Notes: generated by a model not told the origin, from the sequence alone. A stretch of DNA of 64,000 nucleotides from an uncultured Opitutia bacterium (GCA_903820035.1 CAIJFT010000037.1:1-64000), one strand, 5' to 3'. Counted from the stretch's first letter, positions 28,858 to 39,050 are shown. Numbers and translations are program-made.

Positions 28858-31401
28858 ATGACGCCCCTTCGTTCTCTCCTGCGCATCGCTTTGGCCGCAC
28901 TCGGGTGGACCGTGACCGCACGGGGCGCGGATGTGATCGATTTCAACCGGCAGATCCTGCCGATTCTTTCCGACGCGTGCTTCCATTGTCACGGCCCCGA
29001 CGCCGCGGCGCGCGAGGCGAAGCTCCGGCTCGATCAACGCGAGGGGATTTTCCGGACGCGCAACGACCTCACCGTCGTCACCCCGGGCCATCCGGAAACA
29101 AGCGAACTCTTCCTGCGGATCACGAGCCAGGAGGAGGACGAGATCATGCCGCCGCCCAAGGCAAAGCGGCAACTGTCCCCGGTTGAAACCGATCTGCTGC
29201 GCCGTTGGATCACGGCCGGCGCGCCGTGGGGCGCGCATTGGTCCTACCAGAAGCCGGTGCGTCCCGCCGTACCCGCCGTCGCCGAGCGCGGTGGCTGGAA
29301 CTCCACCCGGCGTGTCCGCAACCCGATCGACGCGTTTATCCAATCCCGGCTCGCGGCCGAGCGGCTCGGCCCGGCGCCTGAAGCCCCGCGGGCGGCGTTG
29401 CTGCGCCGCGTCACCTTGGATCTCACCGGGCTGCCGCCGACTCCGACGGAAGTGGCGGCGTTTGAATCGGATCGCCGGCCCGATGCCTACGAACGCGTGG
29501 TGGACCGGCTGCTGGCTTCGCCGCGCTACGGCGAACGCTGGGCCTGGGAGTGGCTCGATCTCGCCCGCTACGCCGACACCAGCGGTTTTCAGGGCGATCC
29601 GGAGCGGACCATGTGGCCGTGGCGCGATTGGGTGGTGAACGCCCTCAACGCGAACCAGCCCTACGATCAATTCACCATCGAACAACTCGCCGGCGATCTC
29701 CTGCCGACTGCGACCAAGGAACAGAAGCTCGCGAGCGGTTTTCACCGCAACAACATGTTCAACGGCGAAGGCGGCCGCATTGCCGAGGAAACGCGTGTGG
29801 AAAACGTCTTCGACCGCGTCGAGACGACCGCCACGGTCTGGCTCGGCGCGACGTTCACCTGCGCGCGGTGCCACGACCACAAGTACGACCCGATCACGCA
29901 GCGCGATTACTACGCCCTCTACGACATCTTCAACCAGATGTCCGAAACCGGCAGCGCCAGCGGCGGTGGCGGTCGCAGCGGCGCCGTGATGCCCGTGCTC
30001 GACATGTCGACCGACCCCGAACGCGAACGCGTCAAGCAGGCCGCGGCGAAGATCGAGACGATCGCCGCGCAAGTGGAGGCGTTCGAATTGAAAAAGTTTC
30101 CGCGGCCCGCCGGTCAACCGGCGTTTGATTCGCCGGTGGCGCAGCAACTGCCGGGCAATCTGCCCGTGACGCTCGCCAAGACCGCGCCGAACCGCCGCGG
30201 CGTGGATTCGCTGCTTGAGGCGATTCCGCATTTCAAATCGACCGATCCGGATCCGGCCTACGCCGCGCTGTTGCAGAAGCTGCTCGGCGCCGTGCGCGCC
30301 CGCGACGCCGCGAATAACGCCATCACCAAGGTGATGATCATGGATCAGATGCCGAAGCCTCGGGACACGTTTATCCTGACCCGCGGCAACTACGAGGCGA
30401 AGACCGACGTCCGCGTCACCGGCGCCATCCCCGCCGTGTTTCAAGCTCCGACCGCCGGTCAACGACTCAACCGCCTTGATCTCGCGCGCTGGCTGGTGTC
30501 GCCGGAGAACCCGCTCGCGGCACGCGTGACAGTGAACCGGGCGTGGCAGGCCTTTTTCGGGACGGGATTCGTGAAGACCGCGGAGGACTTCGGCGTGCAG
30601 GGCGAACCGCCGGCGCATCCCGCACTGCTGGACTGGCTCGCGGTCGAGTTGGTCGGGAGCGGCTGGAATATGAAGGCGTTGCACCGCCTGATCGTGACGA
30701 GCGCGACCTACCGCCAGTCCTCGCGCGCCACGCCCGAACTCATCGAGCGCGATCCGGAAAACCGCCTCCTCGCGCGCGGCCCGCGCTTCCGGATGCCGTC
30801 GTGGATGATCCGCGACCAGGCGCTCGCCGCCGCCGGGCTCCTTAACGAAACCCGCGGCGGACCCTCGGTGAAACCCTATCAGCCGGCGGGTCTTTGGGAG
30901 GAGGCGACGTTCGGCAAGAAGACGTATCAGCAGGACCACGGTGCGGCGCTGTACCGCCGTAGCTTGTACGTGTTCTGGCGACGCATCGTTGGCCCGACGA
31001 CGTTCTTTGACGCCGGCGTCAGGCAAACGTGCACGGTGCAGATCGCGCGGACCAACACCCCGCTCCATGCCCTCGTAACCCTCAACGACCCCGCGTACGT
31101 CGAGGCCGCCCGCGTGCTAGCCCAGCGCGTCATCGCCGAAGCACCGGCCGACGCCGCCCGGATCGACTGCGCGTTTCAGCTCGTGACCGCGCGGGGGCCG
31201 ACCGCCGCCGAGCGCGCGGTGCTCGCGGGCCGGCTGACGCGACTGCGGACGCAATTTGCCGCCGATAAAGCGGCCGCCCAGCAACTCGCGTCCAGCGGCG
31301 AGGCGCCGCGGCCGGCCGGCTTGGATCCGGTCGAGCACGCAGCGTGGACCGCGCTGTGTGCGCTGATCTTGAATCTCGACGAATCGCTTTCCAAGGAATG
31401 A
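28858..31401 (+). CDS. PSCyt1/PSCyt2(DUF1549)/PSD1(DUF1553) protein
   Basis: ACFHCHGPDAAAREAKLRLDQREGIF; LDLTGLPPTPTEVAAF; DHKYDPITQRDYYALYDIFNQM; PENPLAARVTVNRAWQAFFGTGFVKTAEDFG; RTNTPLHALVTLNDP. Confidence 0.93.
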   Translation: MTPLRSLLRIALAALGWTVTARGADVIDFNRQILPILSDACFHCHGPDAAAREAKLRLDQREGIFRTRNDLTVVTPGHPETSELFLRITSQEEDEIMPPPKAKRQLSPVETDLLRRWITAGAPWGAHWSYQKPVRPAVPAVAERGGWNSTRRVRNPIDAFIQSRLAAERLGPAPEAPRAALLRRVTLDLTGLPPTPTEVAAFESDRRPDAYERVVDRLLASPRYGERWAWEWLDLARYADTSGFQGDPERTMWPWRDWVVNALNANQPYDQFTIEQLAGDLLPTATKEQKLASGFHRNNMFNGEGGRIAEETRVENVFDRVETTATVWLGATFTCARCHDHKYDPITQRDYYALYDIFNQMSETGSASGGGGRSGAVMPVLDMSTDPERERVKQAAAKIETIAAQVEAFELKKFPRPAGQPAFDSPVAQQLPGNLPVTLAKTAPNRRGVDSLLEAIPHFKSTDPDPAYAALLQKLLGAVRARDAANNAITKVMIMDQMPKPRDTFILTRGNYEAKTDVRVTGAIPAVFQAPTAGQRLNRLDLARWLVSPENPLAARVTVNRAWQAFFGTGFVKTAEDFGVQGEPPAHPALLDWLAVELVGSGWNMKALHRLIVTSATYRQSSRATPELIERDPENRLLARGPRFRMPSWMIRDQALAAAGLLNETRGGPSVKPYQPAGLWEEATFGKKTYQQDHGAALYRRSLYVFWRRIVGPTTFFDAGVRQTCTVQIARTNTPLHALVTLNDPAYVEAARVLAQRVIAEAPADAARIDCAFQLVTARGPTAAERAVLAGRLTRLRTQFAADKAAAQQLASSGEAPRPAGLDPVEHAAWTALCALILNLDESLSKE

Positions 31402-32861
31402 ACCCGCACCACGAAGCCAGCGCCCTCTATACCCGCCGCCAGTTCTTCGGCCGCTCGGCGTGCGGGCTCGGGACGGCCGCGCTCTCGAGCCTGTTGGGCC
31501 GTGACGCGTTCGGTGCCGCGACGTCGCGCCGCGGCGTGCCGGGATTGCCGGACCTGCCGCACTTTGCCCCGAAAGCGAAGCGGGTGATCTATTTGTTTCA
31601 GAACGGTGCGCCCTCGCACGTGGATCTCTTCGATTACAAGCCGAAGCTGCGCGAGTGGCATGGACGGCAGATCCCCGATGAGGTTGCCGGCGGGAAACGC
31701 TTCTCGACGATGACGGGCGGCCAGACGGCGCGGCCGGTGCTGGGCGAGATCACGCAGTTCAAACAGCACGGCAAGTCGGGGGCTTGGGTCTCGAGTTTCC
31801 TGCCGCGTACGGCCGAGATCGTCGACGACCTCTGCTTTGTGAAGTCGATGCACACCGAGGCGGTGAACCACGCGCCGGCGATTACGTTTTTCCTGACCGG
31901 CTCCGAGATGGCCGGCCGCCCCTCGATGGGGGCCTGGATGAGTTACGGACTCGGGAGCGAAACCGAGGACCTGCCGGCGTTTGTCGTGATGACGTCGCGT
32001 GACAAGGAAGCGAGCTGCGGCCAGATCTTCTACGACTTCTACTGGGGCAGCGGTTTCCTGCCGACGAAGTACCAGGGTGTCGCGTTCCGCGGCAGCGGCG
32101 ACCCGGTGCTCTATTTGTCGAATCCCGCCGGCATGAGCCGCGAAGTCCGCCGCGGGATGCTCGATGACCTCGCCCACCTGAACGACATCAAGCGGCACGA
32201 TTTCGCCGATCCGGAAATCGCGACCCGTATCGCGCAGTACGAGATGGCGTACCGCATGCAGACCAGCGTGCCGGACCTCACGGACTTCTCCAAGGAGTCG
32301 GCCGAGACCCTCGCGATGTACGGTCCCGACGTGATGCGCCAGGGCAGCTTCGCCTATAACTGTCTCATGGCCCGGCGACTGGCGGAGCGCGGCGTGCGTT
32401 TCATCCAGGTCATGCACGCCGGCTGGGACCAGCACCGGAATCTGAATACGCAGCTGAAGATCCAGTGCGACGACGTGGACGCGCCGTCGGCCGCGTTGAT
32501 CCGCGATCTCAAGCAGCGCGGTCTACTCGACGACACCCTCGTGATCTGGGGCGGCGAGTTCGGCCGCACGCCGTTTTTGCAGGGCAAGATTGAGGACACG
32601 AAACAGTGGGGGCGGGACCATCACCCGTATGCGTTCTCGCTCTGGATGGCCGGCGGCGGCGTGAAGCCCGGGATGAGTTACGGGGCTTCGGACGAGTTCG
32701 GCTTCAACGCGGTGCAGAACAAAGTCCACGTACACGACCTGCAGGCGACGATTTTGCACCAGCTCGGCATCAACCACGAAAAGCTCACCTTCAAGTTCCA
32801 GGGCCGGAACTTCCGGCTGACCGACGTGCACGGACACGTGGTCAAGGATCTGATCGCCTAG
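31398..32861 (+). CDS. DUF1501 domain protein, Tat-type N-terminus
   Basis: TRRQFFGRSACGLGTAALSSLLGRDAFGA; FAPKAKRVIYLFQNGAPSHVDLFDYKP; WGGEFGRTPFLQ; 4-nt ATGA overlap with the upstream PSD1 gene. Confidence 0.94.
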   Translation: MNPHHEASALYTRRQFFGRSACGLGTAALSSLLGRDAFGAATSRRGVPGLPDLPHFAPKAKRVIYLFQNGAPSHVDLFDYKPKLREWHGRQIPDEVAGGKRFSTMTGGQTARPVLGEITQFKQHGKSGAWVSSFLPRTAEIVDDLCFVKSMHTEAVNHAPAITFFLTGSEMAGRPSMGAWMSYGLGSETEDLPAFVVMTSRDKEASCGQIFYDFYWGSGFLPTKYQGVAFRGSGDPVLYLSNPAGMSREVRRGMLDDLAHLNDIKRHDFADPEIATRIAQYEMAYRMQTSVPDLTDFSKESAETLAMYGPDVMRQGSFAYNCLMARRLAERGVRFIQVMHAGWDQHRNLNTQLKIQCDDVDAPSAALIRDLKQRGLLDDTLVIWGGEFGRTPFLQGKIEDTKQWGRDHHPYAFSLWMAGGGVKPGMSYGASDEFGFNAVQNKVHVHDLQATILHQLGINHEKLTFKFQGRNFRLTDVHGHVVKDLIA

Positions 32862-32984
32862 GTGTCCGGCCCCGGGGGCGCTCGGCCTCGTTTCACGTCG
32901 GACGCGAAACGAGAGTGGTTCCTGAATTCCTGTAGCCGCGTTTGAGCCGCAGTCGCCAACGTGGTCAGGCCGGAGGAGCACGTT

Positions 32985-33008
32985 GTCGCTGCGTTCCAAC
33001 GCGGCGAC
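32985..33008. repeat. Intergenic hairpin
   Basis: GTCGC-t-GCGTT-cc-AACGC-g-GCGAC. Confidence 0.5.
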
Positions 33009-33114
33009 GCCAGTGCTGAAAACACCGTCAGGGCGGCGCCGGGCGGGCGCAGTTGCCTGCTTCGCCCAGATCGGCATCGCGCGGCCGGCTGGTTTGTGTC
33101 CACGTTGAGTCCGC

Positions 33115-33801
33115 ATGTCCGACTCTTCCCTTCGTCCCGTCGCCAGGCTCCGCACGCCGTTTGCGGAGAAGTTTGGCGTGCCGCGCCAGAGTGGGCTGGT
33201 GCCCGAGGCGGAGGGGCGCGTGGAGTTTTTGCCGGAGTTCAGCGCGCCGGAATTTGTCCGCGGGCTCGAAGCCTTTTCGCACGTTTGGTTGATCACTGGC
33301 TTTCACGAAAATCCACCGTGGACGGGCAGCGCCGTGGTGCGGCCGCCGCGGCTGGGCGGCAACGAGCGCGTCGGGGTTTTTGCCTCGCGGTCTCCGAACC
33401 GGCCCAACGGCCTCGGCCTCTCTCTGGTGCGCCTGCTCGCGATCGAGCCCGGCGCGTTGCGCGTCGCGGGCATCGACGCGGTCGACAGCACGCCGGTGTA
33501 CGATGTGAAACCGTATTTGCCCTGGTGCGAGGCGCAGCCGGACGCCAAGGCCGACTGGGCCGGGGCCGCGCCCTTTGTGTGTGCCGCGGAGGCGGTGTTG
33601 ATCTCGGATGAGTTCACCGCGCAGCTCGGCGGGGCGACCACCGCCCTGGTGCGGCAGATTCTGCGGCTCGATGTGCAGCCGGCCTACCAGGCGACGGACG
33701 CACGCACGTACGGCATGACCGTTGCCGGGTGGAATGTACGTTGGCGCGCCGGCGCTGCCGGGACGCGCGAAGTCTGTGCCGTGGCGCGCGTGGCGCCTTG
33801 A
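33115..33801 (+). CDS. trmO: tRNA (t6A37) N6-methyltransferase
   Basis: RTPFAEKFGVPRQSGLVPEAEGRVEF, FSHVWLITGFHEN, RPPRLGGNERVGVFASRSPNRPNGLGLSLVRL, DAVDSTPVYDVKPYLPWCE. Confidence 0.93.
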   Translation: MSDSSLRPVARLRTPFAEKFGVPRQSGLVPEAEGRVEFLPEFSAPEFVRGLEAFSHVWLITGFHENPPWTGSAVVRPPRLGGNERVGVFASRSPNRPNGLGLSLVRLLAIEPGALRVAGIDAVDSTPVYDVKPYLPWCEAQPDAKADWAGAAPFVCAAEAVLISDEFTAQLGGATTALVRQILRLDVQPAYQATDARTYGMTVAGWNVRWRAGAAGTREVCAVARVAP

Positions 33802-33805
33802 ACGG

Positions 33806-33851
33806 GGAAATCCCTGCCCCGTCGCTCGGCGCTTAAGCGCAGGGATTTTCC
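33806..33851. repeat. Compound intergenic palindrome
   Basis: GGAAATCCCTGC (33806-33817) ... GCGCTTAAGCGC (33829-33840) ... GCAGGGATTTtCC (33839-33851). Confidence 0.6.
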
Positions 33852-33864
33852 TAACGGCGGGGAT

Positions 33865-33884
33865 CCCGGCGCTCGCGCGCAGGG
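33865..33884. repeat. REP-like hairpin family member
   Basis: CCC-g-GCGC-tcgc-GCGC-a-GGG. Confidence 0.6.
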
Positions 33885-33896
33885 CGACAACCGCGT

Positions 33897-36179
33897 TTAG
33901 TTCGCGGCGCCTTCGAGTACCGCCGCGGCGCGGCGGATCTGCGCGGTGTAACGCGTCAACGCATCCGCGGTGGCGCGGATCTGTTGGTCGGTTTCCTCCC
34001 ACTGCCGTTGCTCAATGCCCTCGCGGACGCCGGGCATGGTCTTCACGCCGTAGCCGGTGTAGTAGCCGGGCGCGTAGATCTGGTGGCGGAACCACGGGCG
34101 CCGCGGCAGGCCGGCCTCATTGAGCAACGCGCGTTCCGACTGGTAGAGAAACCGATTCAGCTCGCGGAGCGTCGCCGCGGGCAGACGTCGATCGGCTTTG
34201 AGGTGAGCCTCAAGGCGGTTTTGGTAGGCGGTCGCGGTGGCCTTCAGGTCGTCGATCGCGTTTTGGAGCGGTGCAAAGTTCAGGAAGGGCACGGCCGCCT
34301 TCGGCTCGGGTGCGACGAACGGCAGGGTCGGGTCCGCCGCCAACTTCAGCAGTCCGTCGGCGAGGCTACGGTTGTTCTCCTGTGTCTGCTTGCGGGTATC
34401 GTCGGCGAGTTTCTGCAGCTCGCCGAGGTAACGTTCGTAGGTGCTGCTCGCGCCGCGGAAGTCCCAGGGCAGGATCTCGGCGTCGGTCAGGCGCAGCATC
34501 AGGCGGCCGAAGACCTTCGTGAGCGCGAGACTGTAGGCGAAGCCGGGATCGCCGAAGCGGGTGAAGTGGTCGAAGGTGTCAAAGCAGGTGTGATACTCCC
34601 CGCCGGCGGCCTCGCCGCCGAATTGGCCGTCGCAGGAGGCGATGCCGAGGAACTGCAGAAACGGCGTGTAATCCGAACCGGAGCCGAGCGCCAAGAGGGT
34701 GAGCCCGTCGTGCTCGCGGGCGAGTTTCTTCCGTTCCTCCGTGCCCTTGACGATCAGGTAGGCGCGCTGCCGCTCGGCCGCCGTCACGCCAGTCTGCGGG
34801 TCCTTCACTTCTTGCGCGACCTGACCAGCCAGGGTTTCGAGTGCGTGCGAGCCGCCGAGTTGCAGGAAGCCGCGCGAGCTGCCGTCGGTGTTGAGGTACG
34901 CGACGACCTTCTGCTGTAATTCGGCGGCGTGGGTTTCGCACCATTCAGTCGAGCCGAGCAGGCCCTCTTCCTCGCCGTCCCAGACGCAGAACATCAGGGT
35001 GCGGCGCGGCTGCCAGCCGGCCTCGCGCAATTTGCCGTAGCCGCGCGCTTGTTCCAGCAGCGTGATGAGGCCGCTCATCGGGTCGCGGGCGCCGATGACC
35101 CAGGCGTCGTGGTGGTTGCCCCGCACGACCCACTCGTCGGGGAAATCCTTGCCGGGTAGGCGGGCGATCACGTTGTACGTCGGTACCTGGTTCCAGTTGA
35201 ACGCGAGCTTGAGGCGGACGACCGTGTTGCCGCTGCCGCCGAAGCGGTAGGCGAGGGGCAGGCCGCCCTTCCAGGTGTCGGGCACAACTGGTCCGTCGAG
35301 GGCGCGAAGCAGTTTCTCGCCGTCGACCGACGAGATCGGCAGCACTGGGATCTTCATGATGGTCTCGGCCTTCTCCCGCGGCAGGCGTTCGGCGTTCTCG
35401 GTCGAGCCGCGGAATGGCGTGAGCGGATCTCCCGGGCGCACCGGCATGTCGAGCACGGAGCCGCGCTGGACGGCGCTGTCGTGCTTGAAGGCGCCGTCCG
35501 GATACGCCGCCCCCTGCGTGTAGCCGTCGTCGCCCGGGTCGTTGAAGATGATGCAGCCGATGGCGCCCTTCTCGGCGGCGACCTTCGGCTTGATCCCGCG
35601 CCAGGAGCCGCCGTAACGCGTGATCACGATCTTGCCCTTCACGCTGACCCCGAAGCGTTCGAGGACTTCGTAGTCCTCGGGCAGGCCGCGGTTGACGTAG
35701 ACGAGGGGCGCGGTGACTTCACCTTCGCCGGAGTAGATGTTGTAAGGCGGAAGGGCTTCCCGTCGTAGCGCCTCGGCGACATCGTCCTGGCCCAGGATCT
35801 GTTCGGTGAGCGGCAGCGTGATCGGGTAGGGGCGCAGCAACTGGAGTTCGCGCGTCTTCGGCGTCGGGGCGAGGACCTTGAAGACTTCGAGTTCCGTCTG
35901 GTAGCCCCAGGAGCGGAAGAGGCCGGCGATGAACTCGGCGTTTTCCTTGGCCTTCGGCGAGCCGACGTGGTGCGGCCGGGTGGTCATTGTGCGCATCCAC
36001 TGCTCCAAGTGGGTGCGGTCGAGGACGGCGTCGAAGCCGGCTTCGCGTTGGAGGAGTGCGGCCCCGTCGTCGGCCCGCGCGGCGAAGGGGAGACGGGCGG
36101 CAGACGGTTCGACTGCCCGGGCGCTGGCGCAGACGGCGACCAGGCCGGCCAGCAGGCGGGCGAGGGAGAGGGGAAGCAT
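33897..36179 (-). CDS. M28 family metallopeptidase (glutamate carboxypeptidase II-like)
   Basis: DEWVVRGNHHDAWVIGARDPMSGLITLLEQARGYGKL, FCVWDGEEEGLLGSTEWCE, LALGSGSDYTPFLQFLGIAS, EYHTCFDTFDH; C-terminal dimerisation-like domain. Confidence 0.93.
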   Translation of the reverse strand: MLPLSLARLLAGLVAVCASARAVEPSAARLPFAARADDGAALLQREAGFDAVLDRTHLEQWMRTMTTRPHHVGSPKAKENAEFIAGLFRSWGYQTELEVFKVLAPTPKTRELQLLRPYPITLPLTEQILGQDDVAEALRREALPPYNIYSGEGEVTAPLVYVNRGLPEDYEVLERFGVSVKGKIVITRYGGSWRGIKPKVAAEKGAIGCIIFNDPGDDGYTQGAAYPDGAFKHDSAVQRGSVLDMPVRPGDPLTPFRGSTENAERLPREKAETIMKIPVLPISSVDGEKLLRALDGPVVPDTWKGGLPLAYRFGGSGNTVVRLKLAFNWNQVPTYNVIARLPGKDFPDEWVVRGNHHDAWVIGARDPMSGLITLLEQARGYGKLREAGWQPRRTLMFCVWDGEEEGLLGSTEWCETHAAELQQKVVAYLNTDGSSRGFLQLGGSHALETLAGQVAQEVKDPQTGVTAAERQRAYLIVKGTEERKKLAREHDGLTLLALGSGSDYTPFLQFLGIASCDGQFGGEAAGGEYHTCFDTFDHFTRFGDPGFAYSLALTKVFGRLMLRLTDAEILPWDFRGASSTYERYLGELQKLADDTRKQTQENNRSLADGLLKLAADPTLPFVAPEPKAAVPFLNFAPLQNAIDDLKATATAYQNRLEAHLKADRRLPAATLRELNRFLYQSERALLNEAGLPRRPWFRHQIYAPGYYTGYGVKTMPGVREGIEQRQWEETDQQIRATADALTRYTAQIRRAAAVLEGAAN

Positions 36180-36249
36180 GGGACGACGATTCGGGGTCGT
36201 TGCCCGTTGGCGAGCGGAATGGAAATGCGGTGACGGTCATTCGCGGTCG

Positions 36250-36278
36250 CCCTGCGCGTGAGGCCTGTGAGCGCAGGG
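36250..36278. repeat. REP-like hairpin family member
   Basis: CCCTGCGC-gtgaggcctgtga-GCGCAGGG. Confidence 0.6.
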
Positions 36279-36385
36279 ACAAGACGGGATGGCTGGCGGA
36301 CGGGCGTGGATCCCGCGGCTCACGCTGCGGGCTACCGGCGGGCTTCGCACTTGTCGGGGCGGGGCGAAGTCGCGAGGGTGCGGGG

Positions 36386-36958
36386 ATGCGATGCTTTGGT
36401 CTTACCCCTGATCGGCGACCGGCGGCGGCGGTGTCCTCCCGGGTGTACGCGATGGTTTTCAGTGCGCTCGGCTTCGGGCTCGTGAGCGTGTTGGCGTACT
36501 CGATTTGGGCGTACAAACTCGTGCCCGGGACCGCCGCGCTGTATACGACGATCGCCGCGGTCTACGTCGGCGTGGCTGGACTGGTGCTTGGCCGGCTCGT
36601 GCCGGGTGCGCCACTGCGGTTTGCGGCGCTGTTTGCGATCGGGTTCATGGCCTACGCGGTCTGCTGGTGTCTATTTTGGTTCGGGCTGAAGGGGAAATTC
36701 CAGGCGGACCTGTTGGGCGCGATGGCCGGGCTGGCGGTTCTCACGTGGCTGCTGCGCGAGGCGTTTGGCGGTGCGGCGAAATTTTGGATGCTTTTCGGCG
36801 TGCTGTTGCTGGGGCACAGCGTCGGTTACTACGCCGGTGATTGGGCGCACGCCCAGTGGCCGGGAACGACCGGTCGTCTGCTCTGGGGCGCCGGGCACGG
36901 CCTCGGTTTCGGCGCGGGCCTGGGATTTGTGCTCCGCGAACTGCAGGTGCGCCGGTAA
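36386..36958 (+). CDS. Multi-pass integral membrane protein, function unknown
   Basis: Several hydrophobic segments (VFSALGFGLVSVLAYSIWAY, TAALYTTIAAVYVGVAGLVLG, FAALFAIGFMAYAVCWCLFWFG, FWMLFGVLLLGHSVGYYAG); start uncertain (36386 or 36452). Confidence 0.65.
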   Translation: MRCFGLTPDRRPAAAVSSRVYAMVFSALGFGLVSVLAYSIWAYKLVPGTAALYTTIAAVYVGVAGLVLGRLVPGAPLRFAALFAIGFMAYAVCWCLFWFGLKGKFQADLLGAMAGLAVLTWLLREAFGGAAKFWMLFGVLLLGHSVGYYAGDWAHAQWPGTTGRLLWGAGHGLGFGAGLGFVLRELQVRR

Positions 36959-37024
36959 GCAGGGCGAGATGAACCAGATCCCGCGGGGGACGACGTCTCG
37001 CCTTCCGCAATCGGAATCTCAGCC

Positions 37025-38263
37025 CTAACGCCCGATGCACCAGAGAAACTCCTGGCGCGGCTCGGTCTTTTTCGCGGTGCGGAGGTAGATCCGGTTGCCG
37101 CAGATCGAGGGCGAGGCGTAGGCTTCGTCGCCGAGTTGGTTCTGGGCGACGAGGGTGAATTTCTCCGGCGTGGCGTCGAAGACCGAAGTCAGGCCGCGCA
37201 GGCTGGTGACGAACACGCGTTGGCCGACCATCACGGGCGAGGCGTAGAAATCACGGTCGACCTTTTGGCGCCAGACCTCCTCGCCGGTGTCGGACTTCCA
37301 ACATACGGCGTGGCCGGCATCGAGCACGGCGAAGACGTGGCGGTCGCGCACGATCAGCGACGGGACGTAGGCGCGGGTGCCGTTCTGCCAGGCGACCTTG
37401 CCGGAGCCGTCGGCCTCGATCGCGGCGACATGGTTCTTTGGATACCCACCGCCGATGAAGATGCGCTGGCCGTCCGTCACGGGAGTGACGACCGTCTCCT
37501 CGGTCGAGCCTTCGATCTCCCACAGCTTTTTTCCGGTGAGCGGATCGTAGCTGACGACCAGATTGCAGCCGGCGAGCACGGCCTGCGTGCGGCCAGCGGC
37601 GGTGACGACGGCGAGCGAGGCGTAGTTGGCGATCTTCGGCCGGTCTTGTTGCCACAAAATTTTGCCCGTCTTCCGGTCGAGGCCCGAGACCTTGCCGCCG
37701 CCGCGGTGATCGGCGGAGACCAGCACCACGGAGTCGTGTACGACCGGTGACGAACCGAAGCCCTGGTGGGTAACGAAGTCCGCGACGCGGGTCTGCCAGA
37801 GTATTTTCCCCTCGATGCTGAGCGCGGAGGTGAAGATCGCGTGGTCGTTAAGGAAGATGACGATGAGCCGCTCACCGTCCCATGCGACGGACGAGGAGGC
37901 CTGCGAGGCGTTGCGGTTGCCGGCAGTGTCGAGGTTACCGCGATGGACGGTGGTTTCCCAAGCCGGCTTGCCCGTGGCTCGGTCGTAAGCGACCACGAGT
38001 TGCTCCTGGGTTACCGTATCGGCGGTCGTGAGCACGACGCGGTTGCCCACGACCGTGGGTGAACTGTGACCGCGGCCGCGCACGGGGGCGCGCCAAATGA
38101 CGTTTTCCGTTTCGCTCCACGTTGCCGGCACATCCTGACCCGGCGTGGCGTGACCGTCCGCGGTGGGGCCGCGCCAGCCCGGCCAGTCGGTCGGGGCGGC
38201 GGGCGCGGCGTGGGACATAAGCATGCAGCCGAAGGCGGCGAGAAGCGGGCGGGGTATAAACAT
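37025..38263 (-). CDS. Secreted PQQ-like beta-propeller protein
   Basis: WPGWRGPTADGHATPGQDVPATWSETENVIWRAPVRGRGHSSPTVVGNRVVLTTAD; repeated A.D..TGK..W blades. Confidence 0.9.
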   Translation of the reverse strand: MFIPRPLLAAFGCMLMSHAAPAAPTDWPGWRGPTADGHATPGQDVPATWSETENVIWRAPVRGRGHSSPTVVGNRVVLTTADTVTQEQLVVAYDRATGKPAWETTVHRGNLDTAGNRNASQASSSVAWDGERLIVIFLNDHAIFTSALSIEGKILWQTRVADFVTHQGFGSSPVVHDSVVLVSADHRGGGKVSGLDRKTGKILWQQDRPKIANYASLAVVTAAGRTQAVLAGCNLVVSYDPLTGKKLWEIEGSTEETVVTPVTDGQRIFIGGGYPKNHVAAIEADGSGKVAWQNGTRAYVPSLIVRDRHVFAVLDAGHAVCWKSDTGEEVWRQKVDRDFYASPVMVGQRVFVTSLRGLTSVFDATPEKFTLVAQNQLGDEAYASPSICGNRIYLRTAKKTEPRQEFLWCIGR

Positions 38264-38471
38264 AGGGGAAGCCGTACGGTTCGAGGTTTTGCGGGTGCGG
38301 GCAAGCGTAACGACCAATGCGGTGGAGCCGCGGGCGAAGGATCAACGGACGAGAATGAAGACGCGGCGTTTTATTCCGACTTCGGGTTTGAAAGAACCCA
38401 GTGCGCGACGGAGTTCCTGCTTGTGCTCGCTGCCGCCTAGCGCGCGAATGATCGCACCCCGAAATCTTACG

Positions 38472-39050
38472 ATGTCCTCTTACCCTACTGTGCTGCGCTC
38501 GGTTCTCACTGCGTTGGCCTGCGCCGCAGCTGCGGTCGCAGGTGCGGCGGAACCGGCGCTGGAGCTGATGGATTTGGCCGGGAAGCGGTACGCGCCGCTC
38601 GCGGTCGGAGGGGTCAAGCCGGTGGTTTTAATTTTTGTCACCCCGTATTGTCCGTCGGCAAACGCCTTCATGCCTGAGGTGAGTCGTATCATGTCGCTCT
38701 ATGGCGCGCGGGCGGATTTTTATCTGGTACATGCAGATCCCGCAGTGAAGGCGGCGGATGCGGCGAAGCAGGCCGAGATGTTCGCGCTCACCGCGACGGT
38801 GCTGCTCGATCCCGCGTGCGCGGTCGCCCGCGCGGCGCAGGCGACGGTTACGCCCGAGGTCGTGGTGCGCACCGCCGGTCGCACGGTTTATCAGGGGCGG
38901 ATCAATGATCTCTATTTGAATCGTACGCGGAAACAGGCGGAGCCGAAATCGCACGACTTGGTCGCCGCGCTCGACGCAATCCTCGCGGGCCGTCCGGTGG
39001 CGAATCCCGTAACAAAGGCGATTGGCTGCTCGATCCCTCAGCCCGACTAG
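38472..39050 (+). CDS. Secreted thioredoxin/redoxin-like protein
   Basis: DLAGKRYAPLAVGGVKPVVLIFVTPYCPSANAFMPEVSRI...TPEVVVRTAGRTVYQGRINDLY. Confidence 0.8.
   Translation: MSSYPTVLRSVLTALACAAAAVAGAAEPALELMDLAGKRYAPLAVGGVKPVVLIFVTPYCPSANAFMPEVSRIMSLYGARADFYLVHADPAVKAADAAKQAEMFALTATVLLDPACAVARAAQATVTPEVVVRTAGRTVYQGRINDLYLNRTRKQAEPKSHDLVAALDAILAGRPVANPVTKAIGCSIPQPD

Noticed and set aside
28654-31068. 804-aa minus-strand ORF opposite the PSD1 gene
   Set aside because: Low-complexity Arg/His/Gly-rich antisense translation; plus-strand gene has clear domain motifs
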